The notes: generated by a model not told the origin, from the letters alone. DNA of 64,000 nucleotides from Prevotella sp. UBA4217 (GCA_002379425.1 DFTH01000004.1:1-64000); one strand, 5' to 3'; counted from the first letter of the stretch, positions 9,254-18,017 are shown. Numbers and translations: made by a program.

Positions 9254-10381
9254 TTATTTCTCAACCTCAGCGATACAGATGGTTACACGGTTGCTGTCGT
9301 TGTCAGCGAACGGCTGTACACGTGAACCCTTGCTGTCGTAACTGATGCGGTCAGCAGGAATACCATACTTGTTGGTCAGCATCTTCACAACAGCGTCAGC
9401 ACGCTGGGCAGCGAGACGGTCGTTGATCTTGTCATTACCAGTACCAGCATCTGCATAGCCAGTTACCTGAACCTTTGCAGTCTGGTTCTGACGCATGTAG
9501 TCAACTACATCCTTCACCTTCTGCTCTTCGCTCTCGCGGATGTTGTACTTGTTGATCAGGAAGAAGATATCACGACGGAGCGGCTCGATGACAGGTGCAG
9601 GAGCAGGAACCTCAACAATCTTCTCAACCACTTTCTCAACATACTCGATCTGTGGCTCTGGAGCGGGGATGAACTTCGTGGTGTAGGTAGGACCGAAGTG
9701 ATACTTGATGCCGAGGAGGGCATTGAAGTATGAATCGGGGTTACCAGCCTTCTTGTAGTTGAACTTGTCGCTCAGCAGGTTGCCATTGACCTCAAGACCA
9801 AGGCTGAGTTGCTCAGTTACGAAGTAGTTCACGAAGGCACCAGCACGACCAGTTACGAACACGCCAGACTTTGTGTAGTCATCAGGCATTGGAGTAAAGC
9901 CTTCAAACTGATTGACGTAGTTTGCGATGGACTTAACCTCATCGCTGGCAGCAGAACGGATGTTCAGACCAACACCAGCGAACACACCATATTCCCATTT
10001 TGTAGGAATGCCGTTGATCAGGTTAGCCAGATTCAGTGTCAGATCCAAAGCAGGAGCGATAGAAGTGAACTTATAATCTGTCTTATATGCAGCGAATGCA
10101 TCATTACCCTTGATATCATATCCACCCTTGCTCTGCCAGAAGTTTACACCCAAGCGAGCACCAAGTGCCTTGTTGAAGTTGTAACCAGCAGCAATCTGTA
10201 CAGTGGGTGAAATGAGTTTACCGAAATCCGTCTCACCAGTGGTGTAACGTGCACCGCCCTGGACCTGGACGTACCAGTTCGGCTCGAAGATGTATTCTGT
10301 CGTGCCCTTCTGCTCCTGAGCAGATACTGATAGACCAGCCACCAGCATCAGGCAAGACAATATTGCTTTCTTCATTTTCAT
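9254..10381 (-). CDS. OmpA-like outer membrane protein
   Basis: A 375-residue OmpA-family protein. It has a signal peptide (cleavage near SVSAQ), an eight-strand-like barrel over about residues 30-230, a hinge rich in Glu, Val and Pro (KVVEKIVEVPAPAPV), and a C-terminal peptidoglycan-binding OmpA domain from about residue 265. That domain contains TGYADAGTGNDKIN, NDRLAAQRADAV and DNDSNRVTI, so the Asp and Arg that contact diaminopimelate are present. It probably tethers the outer membrane to the cell wall. It lies 55 bases downstream of a coiled-coil lipoprotein gene and is probably co-transcribed with it. Confidence 0.92.
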   Translation of the reverse strand: MKMKKAILSCLMLVAGLSVSAQEQKGTTEYIFEPNWYVQVQGGARYTTGETDFGKLISPTVQIAAGYNFNKALGARLGVNFWQSKGGYDIKGNDAFAAYKTDYKFTSIAPALDLTLNLANLINGIPTKWEYGVFAGVGLNIRSAASDEVKSIANYVNQFEGFTPMPDDYTKSGVFVTGRAGAFVNYFVTEQLSLGLEVNGNLLSDKFNYKKAGNPDSYFNALLGIKYHFGPTYTTKFIPAPEPQIEYVEKVVEKIVEVPAPAPVIEPLRRDIFFLINKYNIRESEEQKVKDVVDYMRQNQTAKVQVTGYADAGTGNDKINDRLAAQRADAVVKMLTNKYGIPADRISYDSKGSRVQPFADNDSNRVTICIAEVEK

Positions 10382-10436
10382 ATCTGTTACTTATGTTTTT
10401 TTATTCGCAAATGTTAATTACTCACTCGACTGTCTT

Positions 10437-12392
10437 TTACTCAACAGTAACCTCAAATCTCTTGTTCACGATGTAGCCGAAGTAGTCGCAGCAACTTACA
10501 ACGATCTTGTAGTTACCTGGCTGAGTCAGGTTGAGGTTGAACCTCTGAGTGCTACCAGGAGTAACGTAAGCCTCTGTAGCCTTGCCATCCTTGAATACAG
10601 CAACGTACTTAGCGTATGCGGGACAGATGAGTTCCTCAGTCGGAGAAGTAACGTTGATCTGCATTGTACCAGGCTTGAAGGTCATACCAGTAACCAGACG
10701 GTTGATACCATTGGCACCATTGTAAAGTACGAACGGTGTGATGGCACGAGTCAGCATGTGCTTGTTCAGAGCAGCAACTACCTTGTTACCAAATGCCTCG
10801 ATGTAATTGTTGAAGCGAGCCTCAAGTTTGTCAACTGTAGTGCCGAGATCAGCAGTCTTGCTTACATTCTGCAGAGCAGTGTTCAAATCCTCAATCTGCA
10901 GACCGTTGTTGATAGCATCAATAATCTGAGCAGGAAGTTCAACCCATGCACCTGTTGTGTAGTCACCGCTATTGTTGTCAACAGCCCATACGTAAGCGTT
11001 CAGACCATCAGCAGAAATCTCCTTCAGTTCGGGGAATGTAGTGCTACCGATAGAAGGAAGAACAGCCTTCACTTTCTTAGCAAGTTTAGCCACAGCAGCC
11101 TCAACCAAGTCGAGATCCATCTTCTTCACACCATTCTCGTATGCCCAGAATGAGTTGTAAGACAGAGGCTGAACAGCGCTCACTGCGAGGTCGTAGTCAA
11201 GAGCAGTCTTGCTAACAACTACGCCGTCAACTTCCTTGCTCAGTACGAGTTTGTGATCTGACCATGAAGGATTCTTGATATCCTTGTTGTCACCACTCAT
11301 GTTGCCGCTGTAGATGTTTGCCAAGAACTTAGAAGCAACCTTAACAACAGCCTTAACCTTAGCCTTTGTACCCTTGGCAGCCTTGATGTCGTTAACCATG
11401 TTCTTGAAGTCAGAGTTAACGAACTCCTTCAGGTTGATGAACTTGTTAACATTGAACTTAGAAGCCTCAAGATCGCTCTCGGCGATATGTGCGCGAGCCT
11501 GGAAGAAGGTAGGATCGCCATTCAGGTCGGGATCAGAGTCAACGTATGCACTCTTGAAGACACCTGGCTGAATCAGGTAACTAGAAGGCTTCACGTCTGT
11601 GAAGGTGATAGGAGTGGTCATACCCAGGCTGTTCTGAGCGGTCAGCGTATATTCGCTGATGTCGAAGTTGTCCTGGTCGAGAGCCTGAACAGTGAAGAAC
11701 AGCATACCAGCATTGTTATGCTTCTCTGTGATGTAACCATCAGTGTTGAAGGTGTACTGCTGTCCGGCAGCGGGAGCAACCTCATCGGCTGTCAACTGAT
11801 TGTCCTCGTAGATGTGGTTGTCAGCGAACTTAGAAGTTGGGAACTCGGTGAGACCCATCACGTTCTCGCCATAGAAAGCAGCCAGGGCGTTGAGATTCAG
11901 CATACCACCAGGCAGGTTGATTGTTCCAGTCACATTGTTGATGGTCTGGTTGATCTTGATGCCAGTGATTTGTTTGTTCATCTCTTCAATTGCCTTTTCA
12001 ATCTCGCCCACTCGAGCCTCAAGGTTGTCGATGGCTTCACCAAGTTGGTCAATGTCGGTCTCAACATCGTCAAGTCTGTTCTTGATTTCGTCGATAGCAG
12101 CAGACTGCTCGGCAATCTGAGAATTGATTGCATCCAACTGATCCTGAAGATCGTCAATCTGATCCTGCAGATTGTCAATAGCAGCATCCTGAAGTTGATC
12201 CTTTTGCTTCAGTGCGTCAATCTGAGTCTGATAACTGTCAATCTGCGCCTGCAGATCAGCCTTCTGCTTTGCAAGTTGTGCATAAACAGCGACTAACTCG
12301 TCGTCCACGTTGTCCTTGCAAGAAACAAATGATGTTGTGGCAGCAAAAAGCAATGCTACCATCAAAATACCATTAATAATTTTCTTTTTCAT
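10437..12392 (-). CDS. Large coiled-coil lipoprotein
   Basis: A 651-residue predicted lipoprotein. The signal ends in the lipobox FVSC (Cys at about residue 26). Residues about 30-145 form one long heptad-repeat coiled coil, with runs such as LQDQIDDLQDQLDAINSQI. The remaining 500 residues are beta-rich with no domain I recognise, ending in a small sandwich-like tail (KRFEVTVE). A coiled-coil stalk on a lipid anchor next to an OmpA-like protein suggests a structural envelope protein, but this is inference. It has its own promoter (12474-12481). Confidence 0.75.
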   Translation of the reverse strand: MKKKIINGILMVALLFAATTSFVSCKDNVDDELVAVYAQLAKQKADLQAQIDSYQTQIDALKQKDQLQDAAIDNLQDQIDDLQDQLDAINSQIAEQSAAIDEIKNRLDDVETDIDQLGEAIDNLEARVGEIEKAIEEMNKQITGIKINQTINNVTGTINLPGGMLNLNALAAFYGENVMGLTEFPTSKFADNHIYEDNQLTADEVAPAAGQQYTFNTDGYITEKHNNAGMLFFTVQALDQDNFDISEYTLTAQNSLGMTTPITFTDVKPSSYLIQPGVFKSAYVDSDPDLNGDPTFFQARAHIAESDLEASKFNVNKFINLKEFVNSDFKNMVNDIKAAKGTKAKVKAVVKVASKFLANIYSGNMSGDNKDIKNPSWSDHKLVLSKEVDGVVVSKTALDYDLAVSAVQPLSYNSFWAYENGVKKMDLDLVEAAVAKLAKKVKAVLPSIGSTTFPELKEISADGLNAYVWAVDNNSGDYTTGAWVELPAQIIDAINNGLQIEDLNTALQNVSKTADLGTTVDKLEARFNNYIEAFGNKVVAALNKHMLTRAITPFVLYNGANGINRLVTGMTFKPGTMQINVTSPTEELICPAYAKYVAVFKDGKATEAYVTPGSTQRFNLNLTQPGNYKIVVSCCDYFGYIVNKRFEVTVE

Positions 12393-12473
12393 TTGAACTT
12401 AAAAATTATAATTAAACAATTAAACTTATGATATATCTATTTTTTACTCGCGATAATTTATATAAATCGGTGA

Positions 12474-12481
12474 CAAAAGTA
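12474..12481 (-). promoter_or_regulatory. Promoter of the coiled-coil lipoprotein-ompA unit
   Basis: On the - strand the -7 box is TACTTTTG, with a TTG -33 element 20 bases upstream (12502-12504). It leaves a leader of roughly 75 bases before ATG 12392. The AT-rich leader contains no other clear signal. Confidence 0.65.
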
Positions 12482-12603
12482 GGCAATAATTTTTAATTGT
12501 GCAAGAAAATTTTAATTTTTTTTATCAAAAACCTCAATTTTATGCCCTTTTTCCCTATTTACTATGGTTTTCGGGCTCTTTTATGCACATTTTTGCCTTT
12601 ATG

Positions 12604-12685
12604 TGCGCCTGACAGGACTCGAACCTGCACGTCGCGAGACACTAGATCCTAAGTCTAGCGCGTCTACCAATTCCGCCACAGGCGC
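12604..12685 (-). tRNA. tRNA-Leu (UAG anticodon)
   Basis: An 82-base class II tRNA. The acceptor stem pairs 12679-12685 with 12605-12611, the D arm is GGCGGAATTGGTAGACGCG, the anticodon stem-loop is CTAGA-CTTAGGA-TCTAG (anticodon UAG), and there is a variable arm and a T arm with GGTTCGAGTCC. The CCA end is not encoded. Confidence 0.95.
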
Positions 12686-12727
12686 TTTTCTTCGCTTTCT
12701 AATTCAGTTTGTCTCTCAAAACGGCGG

Positions 12728-12735
12728 CAAAGTTA
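12728..12735 (-). promoter_or_regulatory. Promoter of tRNA-Leu
   Basis: On the - strand the -7 box TAACTTTG lies about 43 bases before the mature 5' end of tRNA-Leu. It falls in the gap after the S41 protease gene. Confidence 0.6.
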
Positions 12736-12746
12736 CTAATTATTTT

Positions 12747-13769
12747 TCATTCCACCAAAAGTTTACGTGCAAATTCTATGATAGTGTCTTTTCCTTGACG
12801 AAAATCTTCTTCGCTCTGGTTGACGAGGTGGTCGGGGGCGATGCCGAACTCTATCTGCTGGCGGTTACGGTCGTACGACGGGCAGGCTGAGAATCGTACT
12901 GTCCATCCGTTGGGCAGGGTGGAGGTGAAGGGCAGGCCTGATCCGCCTCCCGTCTGGTCGCCCACTGTCGATACCTGCGGGAAGCACTTCATGCACTTCA
13001 CGAAGTCGTTGGCAGCGGAATAGACGCCTCTGTTGGTGAGTACGGCGACTGGCTTGTGCCAGCGCAGGCGTGCCGAAGGTTCCATATACTGGGGCTCCAT
13101 CTCAGAGAAGTCGTTGTGGCCCTTGCCTGTCTTGTGCTGGATGTAGCCCGTCAGTGTTTTTTCCTGACAGAATCGTGCTGCCAGTGTCTCCGCTGAGGTG
13201 AGGCTGCCACCGCCATTGCTGCGGATATCGACAATCAGACCGTTGCAGAAGGCGAAATGAGTGATGATCTCGTCGAGGGCACTCTCTCCGATGCTATTGG
13301 CGAAGGACCCTACGTAGAGATAGCCTATGTTGTCGTCGAGGATGCGGTAGGCCATGCCCGCCGCGATATGGTAGTCGGTGCCGAGGTAGCGGCGCTGCAG
13401 CGTGTCGCTGAAGTTGGTGGGATAGTCTTCGTGCCATTTCCAGTAGCGCCCGTTGTCGAAGGTGGCATAGAGGTTCACATGACCGTCGCGCAACTGTGAG
13501 AGCATGTCTGTCAGTACCTCGAAGAGTTGGTAACTGTTCAGATTGCCTCTCGAGCGCACCTTATATATATTATAGGCCTGTTGCCAGTCGAGGCCGTAAG
13601 CCTGCTGCTTGTAGTCGAAGAAACAGTAGTGCTCATCGATGATGCGCCACAGGGCCTCGAAGTTGCCTTGCGTGGTGTCGGGGTAGGATTCCTCATCGAC
13701 GCAGGAGCCCAGCAGGAGGGCTATGTATCCTAGAAATACTAGTTGTAATAGTTTAGCCAGTTTCTTCAT
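12747..13769 (-). CDS. S41 family peptidase lipoprotein
   Basis: A 340-residue periplasmic or surface lipoprotein of the C-terminal-processing (S41) protease family. The lipobox LLGSC places Cys at about residue 23. The tail-specific protease core includes NGLIVDIRSNGGGS and the nucleophile segment NRGVYSAAND (Ser). No PDZ domain is obvious. It overlaps the DUF3316 gene upstream by 4 bases (ATGA) and is the last gene of the parC operon. Its signal peptide segment LQLVFLGYIA is encoded by three 9-base units of the CTAG repeat family (13721-13747). Confidence 0.85.
   Translation of the reverse strand: MKKLAKLLQLVFLGYIALLLGSCVDEESYPDTTQGNFEALWRIIDEHYCFFDYKQQAYGLDWQQAYNIYKVRSRGNLNSYQLFEVLTDMLSQLRDGHVNLYATFDNGRYWKWHEDYPTNFSDTLQRRYLGTDYHIAAGMAYRILDDNIGYLYVGSFANSIGESALDEIITHFAFCNGLIVDIRSNGGGSLTSAETLAARFCQEKTLTGYIQHKTGKGHNDFSEMEPQYMEPSARLRWHKPVAVLTNRGVYSAANDFVKCMKCFPQVSTVGDQTGGGSGLPFTSTLPNGWTVRFSACPSYDRNRQQIEFGIAPDHLVNQSEEDFRQGKDTIIEFARKLLVE
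13721..13747. repeat. CTAG 9-bp repeat units inside the S41 signal peptide
   Basis: Three consecutive 9-mers, CTATGTATC, CTAGAAATA and CTAGTTGTA. The first differs by one base from CTAGGTATC, a common unit at 14524, 18074 and 18083. On the - strand they encode part of the hydrophobic core of the S41 signal peptide. Confidence 0.55.
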
Positions 13770-14578
13770 GGTCGTTGACTGATATTGAGGCTGCGTACGA
13801 TGCCTATCAGGAAGCGATGGACATAGACGTGCTGCTTCAGGTTATTGACTGAGGCCTGCTGGTAGTTGCCCAGGTAGCCGATACGGAGGGAGTACTTGTC
13901 GCTGGCGCGCCAGTCGAGCGTCAGCAACTGGCGGAAGTTGGGCGCGCTGATGAAGGTGGTCGGCACGATGTTGTGGTCGTAGTTGCCCAGTGAGAATATC
14001 TCGTAGTACGACTGTCCGTAGTTGGGTGAGAACATCACGCCCACGAGTGGCAGGTTGATCTCATAGCGGACGACAAACTGTTTCTTCCACAGGCTGAAGT
14101 CGTAGGTGGCGATGGCCGACGGCATGATGTTCAGGCCGACCCTGGCCTGTGCGGGGTTGTTGGAGGTGGTCATGTTGTAGATGAAGCCCAGGTTGGCGTT
14201 GAGCAGTCCGCCAGCCTGGAGCCGCAGGCGGTCGTCGAGGAGGTGCCAGTTGCGGTAGCGCCCCCAGTAGAGGTTGTAACCGGCCTCTATCTCGCTGGAG
14301 TTCCCGCTACGGTCTTTCACCCTGGAGAGGTCGATCTCATGCTCGATGACGCTGTTCCACTGCTTTTCTGGCCTCGCGCGCTCGCGCATATATAAATAGG
14401 TGAGTCCTGTGCCCTTGTATTTCTCCTGGGAGATATAGGTGTCGAGGATATTGGTGCCACCGATGCCGAGGTGATGGGTGGCTGTGGTCTCCTGGGCTGC
14501 CGCTGCTAAGGGGGCTAGGAGTCCTAGGTATCCTAGGGCCCCTAGGCGTCCTAGGGTAACTAGAATCTTATTCCTCAT
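13766..14578 (-). CDS. DUF3316 family exported protein
   Basis: A 270-residue protein of the Bacteroidales family DUF3316, probably an outer membrane barrel: it has a signal peptide, many short amphipathic strands, and aromatic residues at strand ends. Function is unknown. Its signal peptide is unusual. Residues about 7-24 read LVTLGRLGALGYLGLLAP and come from a run of 9-base repeats, each giving Leu-Gly-X with the otherwise uncommon codon CTA. The start overlaps the end of parC by 11 bases, and the 3' end overlaps the S41 gene by 4 bases, so the three genes form one operon. Confidence 0.8.
   Translation of the reverse strand: MRNKILVTLGRLGALGYLGLLAPLAAAAQETTATHHLGIGGTNILDTYISQEKYKGTGLTYLYMRERARPEKQWNSVIEHEIDLSRVKDRSGNSSEIEAGYNLYWGRYRNWHLLDDRLRLQAGGLLNANLGFIYNMTTSNNPAQARVGLNIMPSAIATYDFSLWKKQFVVRYEINLPLVGVMFSPNYGQSYYEIFSLGNYDHNIVPTTFISAPNFRQLLTLDWRASDKYSLRIGYLGNYQQASVNNLKQHVYVHRFLIGIVRSLNISQRP
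14506..14568. repeat. CTAG 9-bp tandem repeat forming the DUF3316 signal peptide
   Basis: Seven units in register from 14506: CTAAGGGGG, CTAGGAGTC, CTAGGTATC, CTAGGGCCC, CTAGGCGTC, CTAGGGTAA, CTAGAATCT. The consensus is CTAGGNNTC. The array covers codons about 4-24 of the DUF3316 gene on the - strand and reaches almost to its start codon and the parC stop. Confidence 0.85.
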
Positions 14579-17285
14579 CGTCGAATAGTCTTAACTGTCC
14601 AGTGAGTTCGTCGCGCACCTGCTGCTCGCTCTTTCCTGCATCGGGGTCGAGGTCTTCTTCCTCTGTGAACTCAGAGGAGTCGGATGACTCAGAGTCCTCG
14701 GAGACCTCGGGGAATCTGGTCGGCTCCAGTTCTTCGATGGCTTCGATGGCGTATGTGGTGAGGCGCTTGCCCTTGGCCTTATAGCCTTTCACGGTGATAA
14801 ACTGCTCTGCGTCGATCTCCTCCGTGCCGCGGAAGGCATCGGCACCGCCGTAGGTCATCTGGATGCGCGGGTAGGGGGTGTCCGTCAGCAGGATGAGTAG
14901 TGAGGAGGGGTTCTCCGAGAGCCAGTTCTGCTTCTTCTTCGTAGCGTCCATCAGGAAGCGCTTGATATAGGGGTAGCCCTGATTGTCGGCATCGTAGAGG
15001 ATGGCCGTCCAGACCTTGTTGCTGTCGTATTTCTCGATGCGCAGGATATTGTCCTCGTAGTGGTTGTTCAGGTCGAAGTCCGACAGGTAGCAGTCGCCGT
15101 TCTTCAGCACCACGAGAATCTGGTCTTCGTCGTAGAACTCACCCAGCAGTTGGCCGTGCTCGTCGTAGTTCAGGCGCCTCACGTCGGGGTCGTACCACAC
15201 CTTGCGGCCGCCCAGCGTGGAGTGGCCGTGGCTCTTCAGACCGATACGGTGCACGCTGTTCTTCGTCAGGAGGTTGCCTTTCGAGGCGCGCCCCTTGATG
15301 ATCACCTCCGAGAAGTCCTTGTCGATGAATATCTTCTTCAGTTTCGGGTTGGGGTCGAGGGTCACCTTGATGACCTCCGCCTCACCGTTGGGGTTGGCTG
15401 TGAAGTACATGATCTTCGAGCCTGGTGTCCCTTGGGTGAGGTCGTACTCCTTGTCGCGGGTCATCGACGTCACGTTGAAGCGCTTGATGAAGTACCAGCC
15501 TTTCTTGCCGTCGCGATAGACCACATTGTAGATCGTGCGCGAGTCGTTCTTCTTGAAGACGTTGAGGTAGAGCACATTCTTGCCCACGAAGATCTTCTCC
15601 GCCACGCGGATCACCTTGTACTTGCCGTCCTTGTAGAAGATGATGATGTCGTCGAGGTCGGAGCAGTTGCACACGAACTCGTCCTTCTTCAGCCCTGTGC
15701 CGATGAAACCGTCAGTGCGGTTGATATAGAGTTTCTGGTTGGCCTCGGCCACCTTTGCGGAGTCGATGGTGTCGAAGTTGCGGATCTCCGTCAGCCGCGG
15801 GTGGTCCTTGCCGTACTTGTCCTTGAGGAACTGGAACCAGTTGGCCGTCACTTCCGTCAGGTTGGCCAGGTCGCGGTCGATCTCCTCGATCTCCGCCTTG
15901 ATGCGGGCCATGAGTTCGTCGGCCTTGTCCTTGTTGAACTTCAGGATGCGCTGCATCTTGATCTCCAGCAGTTTGAGGATGTCGTCCTTCGTCACTTCGC
16001 GCACCAGGGTGGGGTAGTAGGGCGTCAGGCGCTCGTCGATATGCTCGCAGACGGCATCGACATTGGGTGCCTGCTCGAACTTCTTGTCCTTATAGATGCG
16101 CTCCTCGATGAATATCTTCTCCAGCGACTGGAAATGCAGTTGTTCCAGGAGTTCGTCCTTGCGTATCTCCAGTTCCTGGCGGATGAGGTCTTTCGTACGA
16201 TCCACACTGTGGCGGAGCACGTCGCTGATGGTGAGGAACTTAGGCTTGTTGTCCTCGATGACGCAGCAGTTGGGCGAGATATTGATCTCGCAGTCGGTGA
16301 AGGCATAGAGGGCGTCGATGGTCTTGTCGCTGGAGACACCTGGGGCGAGATGCACCTGTATCTCCACGCTGGCAGCCGTGAGGTCTTCCACCTTACGCGC
16401 CTTGATCTTACCCTTCTCGATGGCCTTCACAATCGAGTCCTGCAGGGTCTCGGAGGTCTTGGAGAAGGGTATCTCGCGGATGACGAGCGTCTTCTGGTCG
16501 ATCTTCTCGATCTTCGCGCGCACCTTGACCACACCGCCCCGCTGTCCGTCGTTGTACTTGCTCACGTCGATGGAGCCTGCCGTGGGGAAGTCGGGATAGA
16601 GCCTGAAATCCTGGTCGTGGAGGTAACTGATGGCAGCGTCGCAGATCTCGCAGAAGTTGTGGGGCAGGATCTTCGACGACAGTCCCACGGCGATGCCCTC
16701 GGCGCCCTGCGCCAACAGCAACGGGAACTTCACGGGCAGCGTGATGGGCTCCTTGTTACGGCCGTCGTACGACATCTTCCACTCCGTGGTCTTGGGGTTG
16801 AACACCGTGTCGAGGGCGAACTTCGACAGGCGTGCCTCGATGTATCGCGGGGCGGCGGCAGAGGAGCCGGTGAGGATGTTTCCCCAGTTACCCTGGGTAT
16901 CGATGAGCAGGTCCTTCTGTCCCATCTGCACGAGGGCGTCGCCGATGGAGGCGTCGCCGTGCGGGTGGAACTGCATGGTGTGTCCCACGATGTTCGCCAC
17001 CTTGTTGTATCTGCCGTCGTCCATGCGCTTCATCGAGTGGAGGATGCGTCGCTGTACGGGCTTCAGGCCGTCGCCCAGGTGGGGCACGGCGCGCTCCAGG
17101 ATTACGTACGAGGCATAGTCCAGAAACCAGTTCTGGTACATGCCCGAGAGGTGGTGCACGGCAGCGGCATCGAAGCGGTTCACGGGTTTATAGTCGGAGT
17201 GGCCCTCCTCAGCGTCTGCTGTGTCCAGTGCCCCTTCCGACTCCTGCTGTTCGAGGATTTCATCGTCTTTTATCTCGTCGTCCAT
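14568..17285 (-). CDS. parC: DNA topoisomerase IV subunit A
   Basis: The breakage-reunion subunit of a type IIA topoisomerase, 905 residues. The QRDR region reads HPHGDASIGDALVQMGQ, and the catalytic Tyr is in AAAPRYIEARL (residue 148). The central coiled coil and C-terminal beta-pinwheel region (from about residue 530) are complete, followed by an acidic tail. HPHGDAS-IGDALVQ and the lack of a GyrA box favour ParC over GyrA. parE is not in the window. It is the first gene of an operon with DUF3316 and the S41 lipoprotein. Confidence 0.9.
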   Translation of the reverse strand: MDDEIKDDEILEQQESEGALDTADAEEGHSDYKPVNRFDAAAVHHLSGMYQNWFLDYASYVILERAVPHLGDGLKPVQRRILHSMKRMDDGRYNKVANIVGHTMQFHPHGDASIGDALVQMGQKDLLIDTQGNWGNILTGSSAAAPRYIEARLSKFALDTVFNPKTTEWKMSYDGRNKEPITLPVKFPLLLAQGAEGIAVGLSSKILPHNFCEICDAAISYLHDQDFRLYPDFPTAGSIDVSKYNDGQRGGVVKVRAKIEKIDQKTLVIREIPFSKTSETLQDSIVKAIEKGKIKARKVEDLTAASVEIQVHLAPGVSSDKTIDALYAFTDCEINISPNCCVIEDNKPKFLTISDVLRHSVDRTKDLIRQELEIRKDELLEQLHFQSLEKIFIEERIYKDKKFEQAPNVDAVCEHIDERLTPYYPTLVREVTKDDILKLLEIKMQRILKFNKDKADELMARIKAEIEEIDRDLANLTEVTANWFQFLKDKYGKDHPRLTEIRNFDTIDSAKVAEANQKLYINRTDGFIGTGLKKDEFVCNCSDLDDIIIFYKDGKYKVIRVAEKIFVGKNVLYLNVFKKNDSRTIYNVVYRDGKKGWYFIKRFNVTSMTRDKEYDLTQGTPGSKIMYFTANPNGEAEVIKVTLDPNPKLKKIFIDKDFSEVIIKGRASKGNLLTKNSVHRIGLKSHGHSTLGGRKVWYDPDVRRLNYDEHGQLLGEFYDEDQILVVLKNGDCYLSDFDLNNHYEDNILRIEKYDSNKVWTAILYDADNQGYPYIKRFLMDATKKKQNWLSENPSSLLILLTDTPYPRIQMTYGGADAFRGTEEIDAEQFITVKGYKAKGKRLTTYAIEAIEELEPTRFPEVSEDSESSDSSEFTEEEDLDPDAGKSEQQVRDELTGQLRLFDDEE

Positions 17286-17311
17286 TCTGTTGGCTGGTCT
17301 TTAGTGTGGTG

Positions 17312-17319
17312 CAAAGGTA
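17312..17319 (-). promoter_or_regulatory. Promoter of the parC operon
   Basis: On the - strand TACCTTTG lies 27 bases before ATG 17285. The -33 region is weak. It is about 40 bases from the CTAG repeat array at 17361. Confidence 0.6.
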
Positions 17320-17360
17320 AGCATTTTCAGCGAGAATAACGAGGAATTAAGTTTTTTTAT

Positions 17361-17431
17361 CTAGGGATTCTAGGAATCCTAGGAGCCCTAGGCTACCTAG
17401 TCCCCCTAGAATCTCTAGCCCCCTAGTCTCT
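17361..17431. repeat. CTAG 9-bp tandem repeat array after the four-helix-bundle pseudogene
   Basis: Units from 17361: CTAGGGATT, CTAGGAATC, CTAGGAGCC, CTAGGCTAC, CTAGTCCCC, CTAGAATCT, CTAGCCCC (one base short), CTAGTCTCT. The last unit supplies the stop codon (17423-17425) of the pseudogene reading frame on the - strand. Confidence 0.85.
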
Positions 17432-17988
17432 GTCCTTGAGGGCGGCCAGTTCCTGCTTGAGACGCCGAATCTCTTCTTGCAGCCGCTGGATTTCTTCCCT
17501 CTGGTTGGTGCGATAGCCGAGGCGGGCTGCAGTCATCCGTTCCTTGATCCCGCCGTTCTCGACAAACTCCTTTTCCAGTCTCTTCTCGTATGAGGTCATC
17601 ATCTTGTCTGTGAAATGGCAGAGAGACAGGGCCACGTTAGCCAACTCCTCGTCTGACCAGATTGCGAAGTAGCGCTGATAATCCTCCAGTTTGTTGTGGT
17701 GCCTGCAAAACTTGCACATCTGCTCATATCGGGGATGACTCTGCTCACATTCAGCAATTTTATTTCCATCTCAGAAGAGGTGACACCGTCAGCCATCCCT
17801 TCTACGATGTTTTGTTTCCCCGATCGGGCTGCCTGTACCATCTGGTCGATGGTGCGATCGCCCCTTTTCAGGTAACGGGCAGTAAAGTCGAATGTCAGTT
17901 GGTAGAGCACTTGGGTTTTCTGATAGAAATGCAGGGTGTTCCAATTCCTTTGCTTGCGGAGGATGTTGTTAGGATGATAATCTTCCAT
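17423..17988 (-). pseudogene. Four-helix-bundle suffix protein (S23/IVP family), broken
   Basis: Two open frames on the - strand make up one gene. The first (17988 down to about 17745) starts MEDYHPNNILRKQRNWNTLH and contains RTIDQMVQAARSGKQNIVEG and EMEIKLLNV, the N-terminal half of the 23S intervening-sequence (S23) four-helix family. The second (to 17423) holds the suffix part, with the tail RYEQMCKFCRHHN, WSDEELANVALSLCHFTDKMM, GGIKERMTAARLGYR and a terminal coiled coil. By my recollection of intact relatives, about 26 residues between EMEIKLLNV and HPRY are missing, and the frame changes there. This points to an internal out-of-frame deletion. The promoter at 18018 looks intact. A sequencing error alone would not explain the missing segment. 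Confidence 0.7.
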
Positions 17989-18017
17989 AGTGTGATGCGA
18001 TTTAAAATTAGTTGGCG

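Noticed and set aside
15060..17339. A 759-codon open frame on the + strand
   Set aside because: It is antisense to parC over nearly its whole length, has no homology-like motifs or signal, and arises from GC-rich codon bias of the real gene.
17599..17988. Programmed frameshift in the four-helix-bundle gene
   Set aside because: There is no slippery heptamer or downstream pseudoknot at the join, and a segment present in relatives seems to be missing, so a deletion is simpler.
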